Shown here: positions 42,632 to 53,399 of the stretch, piece by piece | How the letters are laid out: each line of letters starts with the position of its first letter | How positions within the stretch are numbered: position 1 is the stretch's first letter | DNA from: Mycobacterium terramassiliense | GTDB taxonomy: Bacteria > Actinomycetota > Actinomycetes > Mycobacteriales > Mycobacteriaceae | NCBI RefSeq assembly: GCF_900157385.1 | Contig: NZ_LT717701.1 | Location: 310,001-374,000, forward strand | Direction: 5' to 3' | Length of the DNA: 64,000 bases | The notes under the pieces: generated by a model | What the model saw: the letters and a program-made list of their open reading frames with translations, nothing else | Told to the model about the DNA's origin: nothing | Databases searched by the model: none | Made by a program: the position numbers and the translations under genes

Positions 42632-43363
42632 ATGCCAAAGAAATACGGGGTCAAAGAAAAGGACCAGGTTGTTGCGCACATCCTCAACCTGGTGCTGACG
42701 GGGAAACTGCGCAGCGGCGACCGCGTCGACCGCAACGAGATCGCCGTCGGGCTCGGGGTCAGTCGCGTCCCGATCCAAGAGGCGTTGGTTCAACTCGAAC
42801 ACGACGGCATCGTGTCCACCCGCTATCACCGAGGCGCGTTCGTCGAACGGTTCGACGAGGCCACCGTCCTCGAGCACCACGAACTCGACGGCCTGCTCAA
42901 CGGGATCGCCTCGGCGCGCGCGGCCACCAATCCCACGCCGCGGATCCTGGGACAACTCGATGCGCTCCTGCGATCGTTGCGCTCCGCGAAGGAGTCCCGG
43001 GCCTTCTCGGAGATCGCCGGCGAATATCGGCGCACGATCAACGAGGAGTACGCGGGACCGCGGCTGCATGCCACAATCCGCGCGTCGCAAAACCTCATCC
43101 CCCGGGTGTTCTGGATGACATACCAATGCAGCCGCGACGACATGCTGCCGTTCTACGAGGACGAGACGTCCGCAATCCACCGGCGTGACCCCGAGGCCGC
43201 GCGGGCCGCGTGCGTCGGGCGGTCCAACCTGATGGCCCAAACCATGCTGGCGGAACTGTTTCGGCGCAGGGTGTTCGCCGCGCCCGATGACATCGGCCAG
43301 GTTGCTCCCGAGGTCTTCAGCGGCGCCGAAGCCCCCCTCGGCGCGCCGTCGATCGCCCTCTGA
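42632..43363 (+). CDS. GntR/FadR-family regulator (Rv0043c-like)
   Basis: 243 residues. N-terminal winged helix [20 protein letters not shown] followed by [20 protein letters not shown]. The C-terminal all-helical FCD domain (about residues 85-230) holds the metal/ligand pocket, with [20 protein letters not shown]. GntR regulators of this type bind organic acids. Gene order (hydrolase, LLM enzyme, GntR) is conserved, suggesting it controls them or the transporter downstream. Confidence 0.85.
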   Translation: MPKKYGVKEKDQVVAHILNLVLTGKLRSGDRVDRNEIAVGLGVSRVPIQEALVQLEHDGIVSTRYHRGAFVERFDEATVLEHHELDGLLNGIASARAATNPTPRILGQLDALLRSLRSAKESRAFSEIAGEYRRTINEEYAGPRLHATIRASQNLIPRVFWMTYQCSRDDMLPFYEDETSAIHRRDPEAARAACVGRSNLMAQTMLAELFRRRVFAAPDDIGQVAPEVFSGAEAPLGAPSIAL

Positions 43364-43412
43364 CAGCCGCTTCGACGCGCCGGGTTTCCCGACTGCCGAT
43401 ACGGTAGCCGTG

Positions 43413-45218
43413 ATGAGTTCGCGCCTGGACCGGCGTCCCAAGCGCCGAAAGCTCTTCGCACTGGCCACGACGATGCTGATGGTCTGCGGCCTCACCCTGG
43501 CTGCCCCCGCGGCCGCCGACTGGAACCAATGCGCGCCCGGGGGCCTGGACAGCGCGCGGGTCCTGCCCAAGGATCTGACCGAGGCCCCCGCCGCGGGTCA
43601 CGACTACGTGGACAGCACCGCCTCCGTCGAACCGCTCGGCTCGATCAACGTCGGCGCGTTGGGCCTGGGCACGCCGGGCGTCCTGACGGTCGGCACCCTG
43701 TCGGACGCCCCGCCGAACATCTGCATCAACCCCACCGGGGAATTCAGCGGCTTCGACAACCAGCTCTTGCGCGCCATCGCCGCCAAGCTCGGCCTGCAAG
43801 TCCGCTTCGTCAGCACGGACTTCTCCGCGCTGCTCGCCCAGGTGGCGTCCCGGCGCTTCGACGTCGGCTCCGCGTCGGTGAAAGCCACCGAGGCGCGTCG
43901 CCGCACGGTGTCGTTTACCAACGGCTACGACTTCGGCTTCTACTCGCTGGTGGTGCCGCCCGGCTCGGCGATCCACCGGTTCAGCGATCTCGCCGCCGAC
44001 CAGCGCATCGGGGTGGTCCAGGGCACCGTCGAGGAGTCGTACGTCGTCGACTCCTTGCACCTGCAACCGGTGAAATATCCCGGCTTCGCGACGCTGTACG
44101 CCGCCCTCAAAACGCGCCAGATCGACGCGTGGGTGGCGCCCGGGACGCTGGCGTCGACCGTGATACGGCCCGGCGATCCGGCGGTGGTGGTCGCGAACGC
44201 TTTCAGCCCAGGCAATTTCGTGGCCTTCGCGGTCGCCAAAGACAACCAGCCGCTGGTCGATGCCCTGAATTCCGGGCTCGACGCCGTCATCGCCGACGGC
44301 ACCTGGGCCAACCTGTACTGCCAGTGGGTGCCGCGGCCCCTGCCGCCCGGCTGGAAACCCGGGTCCAAGGCCGCGCCCAGCCCCCATCTCCCGGATTTCG
44401 CCGCGATCGCCGCGCGCCACCACCGTGATTCGGCCGGCCCGGGCGCGCCGATGTCGACGCTGGCGCAGCTGCGCGAGTCCTTCTTCGACTGGGAGCTCTA
44501 CCGACAGGCCATCCCCGTCCTGCTCACCACGGGGCTGCCCAACACGCTGATCCTGACCAACAGCGCGCTCGTGATCGGCCTGGCGCTGGGGATGGTGCTG
44601 GCGATGGCCGGGCTTTCGCGTTCGCGCTGGCTCCGCTGGCCGGCGCGGATGTACACCGACGTCTTCCGCGGCCTCCCCGAAGTGGTGATCATCCTGCTCA
44701 TCGGCATGGGCGTCGGCCCGTTGGTGGGCGGGCTGACCAACAAGAATCCCTATCCGTTGGGCATCGCCGCCCTGGGACTGATGGCCGCCGCCTACATCGG
44801 CGAGATCCTGCGCTCGGGCATCCAGAGCGTCGATCCGGGCCAACTCGAAGCCTCCCGCGCGCTGGGCTTCAGCTACACGGCCGCGATGCGTCTGGTGGTG
44901 GTGCCGCAGGGAATCCGGCGGGTGCTGCCGGCACTCGTCAACCAGGCCATCGGATTGTTGAAGGCCTCCGCGCTGGTGTACTTCCTGGGCCTGGTCGCCC
45001 AGCAGCGCGAGCTGTTCCAGGTCGGCCGTGACCTCAACGCGCAGACCGGCAGCCTGTCGCCGTTGGTGGCTGCGGGCCTTTTCTATCTGATCCTGACCAT
45101 TCCCCTCACCCATCTGGTCAACCACATCGACACCCGGCTTCGCCGCGGCCGCGGCGCCGCCGAACCGGACGACCACGCCGCCATGCTGGCGACGAAGTTC
45201 GGCCAGGAGATCACGTGA
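43413..45218 (+). CDS. ABC transporter, fused periplasmic binding protein and permease
   Basis: 601 residues. Signal peptide at 1-37 (ATTMLMVCGLTLAAPAAA). A solute-binding protein of the polar amino acid type at about 85-330 (TVGTLSDAPPNICINPTGEF to PVKYPGFATLY). A permease of the HisM/GlnP type starts at about 385 (YRQAIPVLLTTGLPNTLILT) with AAAYIGEILRSGIQSVDPGQ and the EAA loop, and ends after six membrane segments. Fusion of binding protein and permease is found in glutamine/arginine-type systems of Gram-positives. The partner ATPase follows with GTGA overlap. Confidence 0.9.
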   Translation: MSSRLDRRPKRRKLFALATTMLMVCGLTLAAPAAADWNQCAPGGLDSARVLPKDLTEAPAAGHDYVDSTASVEPLGSINVGALGLGTPGVLTVGTLSDAPPNICINPTGEFSGFDNQLLRAIAAKLGLQVRFVSTDFSALLAQVASRRFDVGSASVKATEARRRTVSFTNGYDFGFYSLVVPPGSAIHRFSDLAADQRIGVVQGTVEESYVVDSLHLQPVKYPGFATLYAALKTRQIDAWVAPGTLASTVIRPGDPAVVVANAFSPGNFVAFAVAKDNQPLVDALNSGLDAVIADGTWANLYCQWVPRPLPPGWKPGSKAAPSPHLPDFAAIAARHHRDSAGPGAPMSTLAQLRESFFDWELYRQAIPVLLTTGLPNTLILTNSALVIGLALGMVLAMAGLSRSRWLRWPARMYTDVFRGLPEVVIILLIGMGVGPLVGGLTNKNPYPLGIAALGLMAAAYIGEILRSGIQSVDPGQLEASRALGFSYTAAMRLVVVPQGIRRVLPALVNQAIGLLKASALVYFLGLVAQQRELFQVGRDLNAQTGSLSPLVAAGLFYLILTIPLTHLVNHIDTRLRRGRGAAEPDDHAAMLATKFGQEIT

Positions 45219-45964
45219 CCGCCGGAGCCCTGAGGCGCGCGCCGGTATCGCTGGTGGCCAAGGACATTCATCAAACCCTCGGCGGCAACCCGGTGCTGCG
45301 CGGGGTGAATATCGAGGCCCTCGCAGGCAGCACGGTCGCCATCATCGGACCGTCCGGCTCGGGTAAATCGACGCTGCTGCGCACCCTGAACCGACTGCAC
45401 GAGCCGGATGGCGGCGACATCTTGCTGGACGGCCGGTCGGTGTTGCGTGATGATCCCAACGAGCTGCGTCAGCGCATCGGCATGGTGTTCCAGCAGTTCA
45501 ATCTCTTCCCGCATCTGTCCGTGCTGAAAAACGTTGCGTTGGCGCCGTCCAAGCTGCACCGGCTGCCCTCCGACGCGGCCCGCGAGCTGGCGCTGACCCA
45601 GCTGGACCGAGTTGGCCTGAAACACAAGGCCGATGCCCGCCCCGGAACGCTGTCCGGCGGTCAACAACAGAGGGTCGCCATCGCACGCGCGCTGGCGATG
45701 GCCCCCCAGGTGATGTTCTTCGACGAGGCGACCTCGGCGCTGGATCCCGAAATGGTCAAGGGGATTCTGCAACTGATCGCCGACCTCGGCGCCGATGGGA
45801 TGACCATGGTGGTCGTGACGCACGAAATGGGTTTCGCCCGGTCGGCATCCGACACCGTCGTATTCATGGATCGCGGCAAGGACGTGGAATCCGGGCCTCC
45901 CGAGCAGATATTCGAAGCCGCAAAAACCGAGCGGCTGCAGCGATTCCTTTCCCAAGTGCTATGA
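45215..45964 (+). CDS. Polar amino acid ABC transporter ATP-binding protein
   Basis: 249 residues from GTG. Walker A is GPSGSGKST, Q-loop FQQFNLFPHLS, signature LSGGQQQR, Walker B VMFFDEATSALD and H-loop VVVTHEMGFARS. It matches GlnQ/HisP-type ATPases. Its GTG overlaps the stop of the fused binding protein/permease, so both form one importer. Substrate probably glutamine, arginine or a similar amino acid. Confidence 0.93.
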   Translation: MTAGALRRAPVSLVAKDIHQTLGGNPVLRGVNIEALAGSTVAIIGPSGSGKSTLLRTLNRLHEPDGGDILLDGRSVLRDDPNELRQRIGMVFQQFNLFPHLSVLKNVALAPSKLHRLPSDAARELALTQLDRVGLKHKADARPGTLSGGQQQRVAIARALAMAPQVMFFDEATSALDPEMVKGILQLIADLGADGMTMVVVTHEMGFARSASDTVVFMDRGKDVESGPPEQIFEAAKTERLQRFLSQVL

Positions 45965-46039
45965 CGGTTCCGATTTAGTCGGCGTTCGTCCGGTATAGCT
46001 ACCTTGTAGGTCACGCATATCGGGCTAGACTGCCGACTT

Positions 46040-46537
46040 ATGGCGGACAGCGAATCCACCGCGCCCGAGGTAAAGGAGCTCGCGGAAGGGTTGCACCGTG
46101 CGCTGTCCAAATTGTTTTCGATCCTTCGCCGCGGGGACCCGAGCGGCGTCGTGGCCGGCGAGCTGACCCTGGCGCAGCTGTCCATCCTGGTTACCCTGCT
46201 CGATCAGGGCCCCATCCGGATGACCGACCTGGCCGCGCACGAACGGGTACGGACGCCGACCACGACCGTGGCGATCCGCCGACTGGAGAAGATCGGGCTG
46301 GTGAAACGCTCGCGCGACCCGTCCGACCTCCGTGCGGTGCTGGTCGACATCACGCCGCGAGGACGGGCCGTGCACGCCGAATCCCTGGCCAACCGGCACG
46401 CCGCGCTGGCCGCGATGCTCAGTCAGCTCCCCGAGTCCGACCTGAACACGCTGATGAAGGCGCTGGCGCCGCTGGAACGCCTGGCCTGCGGCGAGTCGGG
46501 CCCGGCGGGAGAGCCGCCGGAACGCAAGCAGGCGTGA
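46040..46537 (+). CDS. MarR-family regulator (Rv0042c-like)
   Basis: 165 residues. Winged helix: LTLAQLSILVTLLDQGPIRM, TDLAAHERVRTPTTTVAIRR and LEKIGLVKRSRDPSDLRAVL. A C-terminal helix follows, ending MKALAPLERLACG. Start ATG; the 75-base gap after the ABC ATPase has the short inverted pair CTAC-CTT-GTAG. Orthologue by gene order of Rv0042c. Ligand unknown. Confidence 0.87.
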   Translation: MADSESTAPEVKELAEGLHRALSKLFSILRRGDPSGVVAGELTLAQLSILVTLLDQGPIRMTDLAAHERVRTPTTTVAIRRLEKIGLVKRSRDPSDLRAVLVDITPRGRAVHAESLANRHAALAAMLSQLPESDLNTLMKALAPLERLACGESGPAGEPPERKQA

Positions 46538-46596
46538 AAGCGACAGGCCCGCAACACAATTGGTTAGCCTCCGTAGGCTTCCCGTAGGCTGGGGTC

Positions 46597-47268
46597 ATGC
46601 CCACCGCACTCATCACCGGCGCGAGCGGCGGTATCGGATCCGCCATCGCCACCGCGCTCTCGGAAACGCACACCCTGCTGCTGGCGGGCAGGCCGTCCGA
46701 TCGGCTCGACGCCGTCGCGGAACGCCTCGGCGCCACCACTTTTCCGCTGGACCTGACCAACACCGACGAGATCGGGGCCAGCTGCGAAGTCGTCGACGAA
46801 CTCGACGTATTGGTGCACAACGCGGGGGTATTCATCCCGGGGCGCGTCGCAGATTCCCACGTGGACGAGTGGCGCGCCACCTTCGCGGTGAACGTCTTCG
46901 GGGTCGTGGAACTGACGCTGGCGTTGCTGCCGGCGCTGCGACAGGCCCGCGGCCAGGTCGTGTTCATCAATTCCGGTGCGGGGCGCGCGGTTTCGCCGGG
47001 CATGGCCTCCTATTCGGCGAGCAAGTTCGCGGTGCGGGCCTTCGCGGACTCGCTGCGCGAAGACGAACCGGACCTGCGCGTGACCACGATCTACCCCGGC
47101 CGTACCGACACCGAGATGCAGCGCGAGCTCGTCGCGTTCGAAGGTGGACAGTACGACGCGGCCGACTTCCTGCGTCCCGAAACGGTCGCGGCGGCGGTCG
47201 CCAACGCGATCGCCACACCGCCGGACGGTCACGTCCACGAGGTGGTGCTTCGGCCGGCCGAGCGATGA
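46597..47268 (+). CDS. Short-chain dehydrogenase/reductase
   Basis: 223 residues. Cofactor motif ALITGASGGIGSAIATALSE, the NNAG-like HNAGVF block, and the catalytic Ser (about residue 126, INSGAG) and Y-x3-K (YSASK, about residues 141-145) are in the classical SDR order. NADP preference is suggested by the Arg after the second strand (AGRPSDRL). Convergent with leuS, 2 bases away. Substrate unknown. Confidence 0.88.
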   Translation: MPTALITGASGGIGSAIATALSETHTLLLAGRPSDRLDAVAERLGATTFPLDLTNTDEIGASCEVVDELDVLVHNAGVFIPGRVADSHVDEWRATFAVNVFGVVELTLALLPALRQARGQVVFINSGAGRAVSPGMASYSASKFAVRAFADSLREDEPDLRVTTIYPGRTDTEMQRELVAFEGGQYDAADFLRPETVAAAVANAIATPPDGHVHEVVLRPAER

Positions 47269-47269
47269 T

Positions 47270-50182
47270 CTAGACGACCAGGTTGACCAGCCGGCCGGGG
47301 ACCACGATCACCTTGCGCGGAGTGGCGCCGGCCAGGAACGCCTGCACCTTGTCGTCGCCCAGGGCCGCGGCTTTCAGCGCGTCCTCATCCGCGTTGGCGG
47401 CCACCACCACCCGCCCGCGCACCTTCCCGTTCACCTGCACCGGATATTCCACGGTGTCTTCGACGAGATAAGCGGGGTCCGCCTCCGGGAATGGCCCGTG
47501 CGCCAGCGGGGTGCTGTGGCCCAGCCGTGCCCACAGCTCCTCGGCCATGTGCGGGGCCAGCGGTGCCAGCATGAGCACCAGCGGCTCGACCGCTGCGCGC
47601 GGCGCCGCGTCCCGGTGCTCTTTGGTGAGGTGGTTCGTGTACTCGATCAGCTTGGCCACGGCAGTGTTATTGCGCAGTGCCGCATAGTCTTCGGAGACCC
47701 CGGCGATGGTGCGGTGCAGCGCGCGGAGTGTGCCGGTGTCCAGCGGCTGCCGGCTTGCGTCGTCGGCCACCCGCGTTTCGCCGGTCTGCTCGTCGATCAC
47801 CAGCCGCCACACCCGCTGCAGGAAGCGGTGCGCGCCGACGACGTCCTTGGTCGCCCACGGCCGAGACGCCTCCAGGGGACCCATCGACATCTCGTACACC
47901 CGCAGCGTGTCCGCGCCGTACTCGTCGCAGATCTCGTCGGGCGAGATCGAATTCTTCAGGCTCTTACCGATTTTCCCGAACTCCTGGGACACCGCGATCT
48001 CCCCGTCGGGACCCGGGTAGAAGTACCTGCCGTCGCGTTCGATCACCTCGTCCGCCGGCACGTATGACCCGCGCGGGTCGGTGTAGGCGAACGCCTGGAT
48101 GTAGCCCTGGTTGATGAGCCGGCGAAACGGCTCGCGCGAACTGACGTGGCCCAGGTCGTAGAGCACCTTGTGCCAAAAGCGCGCATACAGCAGGTGCAGC
48201 ACCGCGTGTTCGGCGCCTCCGACATACAGGTCGACCCCGCCGGGGTCTTGCGGGCCGTACTGGGCCGGCCGCGGACCCATCCAGTAAGCCTCGTTTTCCT
48301 TGGCGCAGAACCGCTCTGAATTGTGCGGGTCGGTGTAGCGCAGTTCGTACCACGAGCTCGCGGCCCACTGCGGCATCACGTTGGTGTCGCGGGTGTAGGG
48401 CTTCAGACCGTCGCCCAGATCCAGCTCCACGTGGACCCACTCGGTCGCCTTGGCCAACGGCGGCGAGGGTTCGCTGTCGGCGTCGTCCGGGTCGAACAGC
48501 ACCGGTGAGTAGTCGCGGACATCGGGCAGTTCGACCGGCAGCGCGGCCTCGTCGAGCGCGTGTGGGCGCCCATCACCGTCGTAGACGATCGGAAACGGCT
48601 CACCCCAATACCTCTGCCGCGCGAAAAGCCAGTCCCGCAGCTTGAATTCGATGCGCGCGCGGCCGCGTCCGTCGGACTCGAGCCGGCGGGTGATCGCTTG
48701 CTTGGCGGCCGCCACGTCCATCCCGTCGAGGTAGCCGGAGTTGACCAGCACACCGTCGCCCACGTGGGCGCCCTGCGTAACATCGCCGCCGGCAATGACT
48801 TCCACGATTGGCAGGCCCAACTCCCGGGCGAAGTCCCAGTCACGCTGGTCATGGCCGGGGACCGCCATGATCGCCCCGGTGCCGTAGCCGGCCAGCACGT
48901 AATCGGCGATGAAGATGGGCACCGGCTTTCCGTTGGCCGGGTTGGTGGCGTAGCCGCCGAGGAAGACGCCCGTCTTCTCCCGGCTTTCCTGGCGTTCCAG
49001 GTCGGACTTCGCGCCGATCGCACGGCGGTAGGCGGCCACGGCCTCGGCCGGCGTGGCGGCACCGTACGTCCAGCGCGGGTCGGTGCCGTCTGGCCAGGCG
49101 GTGCCGACGAGTTCGTCGACCAGGTCGTGCTCGGGGGCCAGCACCAGGTACGTCGCACCGAAGAGCGTGTCGGGCCGAGTGGTGAACACCTCGATATCGA
49201 CCTTTGAGCCACGTCGTTCGCCATTGGAGATAGCCGTCGAGAACAGCGCCTGCGCGCCCGTCGAGCGACCAATCCAGTTGCGCTGCATGGTCTTTACCTG
49301 CTCGGGCCAATCCAGCAGCTCCAGGTCGTCCAGCAGCCTGTCGGCGTAGGCGGTGATGCGCATCATCCATTGCCGCAGCCGTTTGCGAAACACCGGGAAG
49401 TTGCCTCGGTCGCTGCGGCCGTCGGCGGTCACCTCTTCGTTGGCCAGCACGGTGCCCAGTCCGGGGCACCAATTCACCATCGAGTCGGCCCGGTAGACCA
49501 GCCGGTGGCCGTCGATCACGTCGGCCCGCTCCCGCGCCGACAGCCCGGCCCAGTCCCGTCCGTCGTCGAGACGACGCGCGCCGGAATCGAACTCGGCGAT
49601 CAACTCGGCGATTGGGCGTGCCTTGTTGGCGGCGGCGTCGAACCAGGCGTTGTAGATCTGCAGGAAGATCCACTGGGTCCACTTGTAGTACTCGACGTCG
49701 GTGGTGGAGAAGCTGCGCCGGCTGTCGTGACCGAGGCCCAGCCGACCCAGCTGGCGCCTGAAGTTGACGATATTGGCCTCGGTCCTGATGCGCGGATGCG
49801 TGCCGGTTTGCACCGCATACTGCTCGGCCGGCAGCCCGAAAGAGTCAAAGCCCAACGCGTGCAGGACATTATGGCCGGTCATCCGGAAGTAGCGGGCGTA
49901 GACGTCGGTGGCGATGTATCCCAACGGGTGGCCGACGTGCAATCCGTCGCCCGACGGGTAGGGAAACATGTCCTGCACAAACAGCTTGTCGGCGGGCAGG
50001 GGCGTCCCGTCGGCCGGAGCCAGGTCCCCGACCGGGTTGGCCACGTTGAACGTCCCGCGCTTTGCCCAGTTCTCCTGCCACGCGCTTTCAATCCGGGCCG
50101 CCAGCGCCGCGGTGTAGCGGTGCGGCGGCGCATCGGACTCCGACGCGGCGGCGCCGGAAACGGTGGTCGGGGATTCGGTCAC
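47270..50182 (-). CDS. leuS: Leucyl-tRNA synthetase
   Basis: 970 residues from GTG ([12 protein letters not shown]), the size of the mycobacterial enzyme. The class I HIGH motif is H82VGH85 and the KMSKS equivalent is GKIGKS near residue 740. CP1 editing domain is present ([20 protein letters not shown] and [19 protein letters not shown]). Attaches leucine to tRNA-Leu. The upstream region 50183-50359 is the divergent promoter region for leuS and the mtc28-like gene. Confidence 0.98.
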   Translation of the reverse strand: MTESPTTVSGAAASESDAPPHRYTAALAARIESAWQENWAKRGTFNVANPVGDLAPADGTPLPADKLFVQDMFPYPSGDGLHVGHPLGYIATDVYARYFRMTGHNVLHALGFDSFGLPAEQYAVQTGTHPRIRTEANIVNFRRQLGRLGLGHDSRRSFSTTDVEYYKWTQWIFLQIYNAWFDAAANKARPIAELIAEFDSGARRLDDGRDWAGLSARERADVIDGHRLVYRADSMVNWCPGLGTVLANEEVTADGRSDRGNFPVFRKRLRQWMMRITAYADRLLDDLELLDWPEQVKTMQRNWIGRSTGAQALFSTAISNGERRGSKVDIEVFTTRPDTLFGATYLVLAPEHDLVDELVGTAWPDGTDPRWTYGAATPAEAVAAYRRAIGAKSDLERQESREKTGVFLGGYATNPANGKPVPIFIADYVLAGYGTGAIMAVPGHDQRDWDFARELGLPIVEVIAGGDVTQGAHVGDGVLVNSGYLDGMDVAAAKQAITRRLESDGRGRARIEFKLRDWLFARQRYWGEPFPIVYDGDGRPHALDEAALPVELPDVRDYSPVLFDPDDADSEPSPPLAKATEWVHVELDLGDGLKPYTRDTNVMPQWAASSWYELRYTDPHNSERFCAKENEAYWMGPRPAQYGPQDPGGVDLYVGGAEHAVLHLLYARFWHKVLYDLGHVSSREPFRRLINQGYIQAFAYTDPRGSYVPADEVIERDGRYFYPGPDGEIAVSQEFGKIGKSLKNSISPDEICDEYGADTLRVYEMSMGPLEASRPWATKDVVGAHRFLQRVWRLVIDEQTGETRVADDASRQPLDTGTLRALHRTIAGVSEDYAALRNNTAVAKLIEYTNHLTKEHRDAAPRAAVEPLVLMLAPLAPHMAEELWARLGHSTPLAHGPFPEADPAYLVEDTVEYPVQVNGKVRGRVVVAANADEDALKAAALGDDKVQAFLAGATPRKVIVVPGRLVNLVV

Positions 50183-50359
50183 CTGAACAGGGTATAAGGA
50201 CCGCCTCGGCGGCCCCGCCGGCCACAGGTTGGTCTCGGTTGCATTGCGCACCGATCAGAGCTTCATCCCAGGTCGGTTTCGGCCCTGTTCAGCGCCTTTG
50301 ACCTCTGGTTACAGTCGGCCTCTAACCACGTGGCCGAGCCGTTGGGAAGGATCACGCAG

Positions 50360-51221
50360 ATGATTCAGATCACCCGTACGTTGCGGGTACTCGCAGGGGG
50401 TCTGGCCGCCGGCGGTCCCCGCGCAGACCCCCGCCGTAACGGGCACGCTGCGCGACTACCTGCAGTCGAAGGGCGTCAAGCTCGAGGCGCAGAAGCCGCA
50501 GGGATTCAAGGCGCTCGACATCACGCTGCCGGTTCCCCCTCGCTGGACCCAGGTGCCCGACCCGAATGTGCCCGACGCGTTCGCGGTGATCGCCGACCGG
50601 CGCGGGGCCAGCATCTACTCGTCGAACGCGCAGGTGGTGGTGTACAAGCTGGTCGGGAACTTCGACCCGAAAGAGGCCATCAGCCACGGCTTCGTCGACA
50701 GCCAGCAACTGCTCGCGTGGCAGACCACTAACGCCTCGATGGCCGACTTCGGCGGCTTCCCGTCGTCGGTGATCGAGGGCACCTACCGCGACGGCGACAT
50801 GCTGCTCAACACGTCGCGGCGCCACGTCATCGCGACATCCGGGCGCGACAAGTACCTGGTGTCGCTGGCGGTGACCACCGATCGCGCGGTGGCGGTCGCG
50901 GATGCGCCGGCCACCGACGCCATCGTCAACGGCTTCCGCGTGACCGCGCCCGGCACCGCCTCGCCCGCCCCCGCCCAGGGGCCCGGCGCGTCCCCGGTCG
51001 GGCTTCCGGCGCAAGCGGCGGCGCCGGTCGCGCTTCCCCCGCAGCCGGCGGCGGTTGCGCCGGTCGGCGTTCCCGCGCAGACGGCGGCGGCGGCGCCGGT
51101 CGGGCTTCCCGCCCAGCCGGCCGCGCCCTACCCGGCGGCCGCCGGGAGGCCGACGCCCAACCTCCTGACGATGGTGCCCGGGCTGCCGCCGCTGCCGAAC
51201 TTCTCGTTCCTGCAGCAATAA
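50360..51221 (+). pseudogene. Proline-rich antigen (Mtc28/Rv0040c-like), frameshifted
   Basis: Two frames make one protein. The first (from ATG 50360) is a signal-peptide-like [18 protein letters not shown]. The second begins [20 protein letters not shown] and runs through [20 protein letters not shown] and the [20 protein letters not shown] block to NFSFLQQ at 51221. The join is at 50411-50417. The M. tuberculosis homologue has about 100 residues of Pro-rich linker between these parts; here the linker and the frame are missing, consistent with a deletion inside the repeats or an assembly collapse. The mature domain itself is intact. Confidence 0.75.
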
Positions 51222-51276
51222 CAGGCCCCCTCGAGCCCGCCGCGCGGACGCGTGGCCGGACTCGTATTGTGAGGCC

Positions 51277-51624
51277 ATGTTGATCGCGGGGTTGGTGTGC
51301 ATGTGTGCGGCGGTGGCCTCCGCCGGGTTCGGGACCTGGTCGCTCGCCCACAATCAGACGGCTGACGGGGCCACCGCCCAGCTCGCGCTGCGGGCCATGG
51401 CGCCCACCCAGCTGGCGGCCGCGGTGATGCTGGCCGCCGGCGGGACGGTCGCCCTGGCCGCCTCCCCCCACACCGCTCTGGTCGTGCTGATCGTCTGTGT
51501 CGCCGGCGCGTTCGGGACGCTGGCCACCGGGTCGTGGCAAAGCGCGCGCTTCGCACTGAGCCGGGAAGCGGCGGCGACCGCTTGCGCGGGCAGCTGCGCC
51601 GTCTGCACGCAGTCCTGCCACTGA
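51277..51624 (+). CDS. Small membrane protein with a Cys-rich end (Rv0039c-like)
   Basis: 115 residues. Three hydrophobic segments (residues about 3-22, 45-65, 70-88) and the C-terminal CAGSCAVCTQSCH with four Cys. The order and neighbours match Rv0039c. The last Cys cluster may bind metal. Function unknown. It is 55 bases after the mtc28-like gene and 46 before the transporter gene. Confidence 0.7.
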   Translation: MLIAGLVCMCAAVASAGFGTWSLAHNQTADGATAQLALRAMAPTQLAAAVMLAAGGTVALAASPHTALVVLIVCVAGAFGTLATGSWQSARFALSREAAATACAGSCAVCTQSCH

Positions 51625-51670
51625 TCCGATGGTGCCGACCCGCCCGTAACTGGCCACCGCACGAGCCGTC

Positions 51671-52690
51671 ATGGTGAAGCGGCTGCCGCCCGCGATCCCG
51701 ATCGACTCGTTTCTGCTGGCGCTGGCCGCGACCGTGGCCCTCGCCGCGCTTGTCCCCGCCCACGGCCGGGCCGCGGACGTGGTGTCCGTCGCCGCGAAAG
51801 CGGCGATCGCGCTGCTGTTCTTCCTGTACGGCACCCGGCTGTCGCCCCAGCAGGCCTGGCACGGTGTGCGTCAATGGCGGCTGCATCTGCTCGTGCTGGC
51901 CACGACATTCGCGATATTTCCACTGCTGGGCTTGGCCGCCCGGGCGCTGGTGCCGTCGGTTCTGACCGTCGATCTCTACAACGGCCTGTTGTTTCTGTGC
52001 CTGGTGCCGTCGACCGTGCAGTCGTCCATCGCTTTCACCTCGATCGCGCGGGGCCACGTGTCGGCCGCCATCGTCAGCGCGTCGCTGTCGAACATCCTCG
52101 GTGTAGTGCTCACCCCGCTGCTCGTCGTGCTGTTGATGACGACCAGCGGTGCGCCGCGCGTGGACGGCACCGCCATTCGCGACATCATGCTGCAGCTGTT
52201 GCTGCCGTTCGCGGCGGGTCAGCTGGCGCGGCCGTGGCTCGGTGGGACGATCGCCCGGCACGCGGCACTGCTGAAGGTGGTCGATCGCGGCTCCATCCTG
52301 CTGGTGGTGTACACCGCGTTCGCGATGGGAGTGGTCAAGGGAATCTGGGTCAGCGTCGACGTGTGGCGCTTGATCGCGGTGGCCATCGTCGCCACGGTCT
52401 TGCTCGCGGCGGTGCTGGCCGCGACCACGCTCATCGGCCGGCTGGCCCGGCTCGACCGTGGCGATGCGATCGTCTTGCTGTTCTGTGGTTCGAAAAAGAG
52501 CCTGGCGTCAGGACTTCCGATGGCGCTGGTGCTATTTCCGGCGGCCACAGTCGGTTTGACCATGTTGCCGCTGATGATCTTTCATCAGATCCAGTTGGTG
52601 GTCTGCGCGGTGATCGCCAGCGGGCTCGCGCGGCGTGCCGACGAGTCGGCGCGTACGGTTGGCATCCCGCGAGCGGGGGAGGGGCCCTAG
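51671..52690 (+). CDS. Bile acid:sodium symporter-like (SBF family) transporter
   Basis: 339 residues, nine or ten membrane segments. The SBF-like features PSTVQSSIAFTSIARGHVSA (sodium-binding crossover region) and CGSKKSLASGLPMALVLFPA (second crossover motif) are recognisable. The family moves bile acids, arsenite or organic anions with sodium; this PF13593-like subgroup has no settled substrate. It ends close to the convergent YqgE/AlgH gene. Confidence 0.85.
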   Translation: MVKRLPPAIPIDSFLLALAATVALAALVPAHGRAADVVSVAAKAAIALLFFLYGTRLSPQQAWHGVRQWRLHLLVLATTFAIFPLLGLAARALVPSVLTVDLYNGLLFLCLVPSTVQSSIAFTSIARGHVSAAIVSASLSNILGVVLTPLLVVLLMTTSGAPRVDGTAIRDIMLQLLLPFAAGQLARPWLGGTIARHAALLKVVDRGSILLVVYTAFAMGVVKGIWVSVDVWRLIAVAIVATVLLAAVLAATTLIGRLARLDRGDAIVLLFCGSKKSLASGLPMALVLFPAATVGLTMLPLMIFHQIQLVVCAVIASGLARRADESARTVGIPRAGEGP

Positions 52691-53292
52691 TTTCGGCTCA
52701 CGTCGATCGGGTGGGTCGCGAGCAAGGAAAGCGGCAGCGGCTGGCGACGCAGCACCTGCCCCCACAGGTCGGCTCTCGGCCCGATCAGAACGTCGGATGG
52801 CAACGCGGACAATACGATCCAGTCGTCGCGCTCGATCTCGCCCTCGAGCTGGCCGATAGTCCAGCCGGAGTACCCGGCGAAGATGCGCACCCCCTCCACC
52901 AGCGGGGCGATCAGGTCGGGCTCGGCGTCCAGATCGACCATCACTATCCGGCCGTCCACATGCCGCAGGCCCGGCACTCCCTGCGGATCGGCGCCGGTGC
53001 GCAGCGCCGCCAGGCAAAGGGCCGCGTCGCGCTTGACCGGCCCACCGATGAACATGGTCTTGGGCTTGGCCGACAGTTTGGCCCACTGCGGCAACACGTT
53101 GTAGACCGCGGTCTCGCTGGACCGGTTGAGCACGACGCCCAGTGTGCCGCCGTCATTGTGCTCGACGATGTAGATCACGCTGCGCCGGAACGTGGGTTCG
53201 AGGAGATCGGTATTGGCAAGCAGCAGAGTGCCCGCGCGAACCCGCTGCGCGGCGGGTGCGACGTAGTCCTCGGGGTCTTCGGGCGGCATCAC
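52687..53292 (-). CDS. YqgE/AlgH family protein (Rv0038-like)
   Basis: 201 residues. Core motifs [34 protein letters not shown] and [20 protein letters not shown] are typical. The fold is a beta barrel of unknown function in most bacteria; AlgH in Pseudomonas was named for a regulator of alginate but its role is unclear. Located convergently with the transporter gene at its end, in the same order as in M. tuberculosis. Confidence 0.9.
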   Translation of the reverse strand: MMPPEDPEDYVAPAAQRVRAGTLLLANTDLLEPTFRRSVIYIVEHNDGGTLGVVLNRSSETAVYNVLPQWAKLSAKPKTMFIGGPVKRDAALCLAALRTGADPQGVPGLRHVDGRIVMVDLDAEPDLIAPLVEGVRIFAGYSGWTIGQLEGEIERDDWIVLSALPSDVLIGPRADLWGQVLRRQPLPLSLLATHPIDVSRN

Positions 53293-53399
53293 ACCATCAT
53301 CGCACCTTCGCTTGGCGGCCTGGGTTAATCAAGCGTGGCTGCCAAATATTTGTACTGTTGGTGCAGCGGCTCGACCACCGCGGTCGTGGCAGCCCCCTC

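Noticed and set aside
43317..45176. 619-residue open frame opposite to the ABC transporter gene
   Set aside because: Its composition is typical of antisense frames and the plus-strand frame has signal peptide, binding protein and permease motifs.
45965..46039. CTAC-CTT-GTAG as the operator of the second MarR gene
   Set aside because: Arms are only 4 bases and no second copy was seen in the window.
50183..50359. Riboswitch or T-box leader ahead of leuS
   Set aside because: No T-box, anti-terminator or tandem stem pattern could be made out in this short gap.
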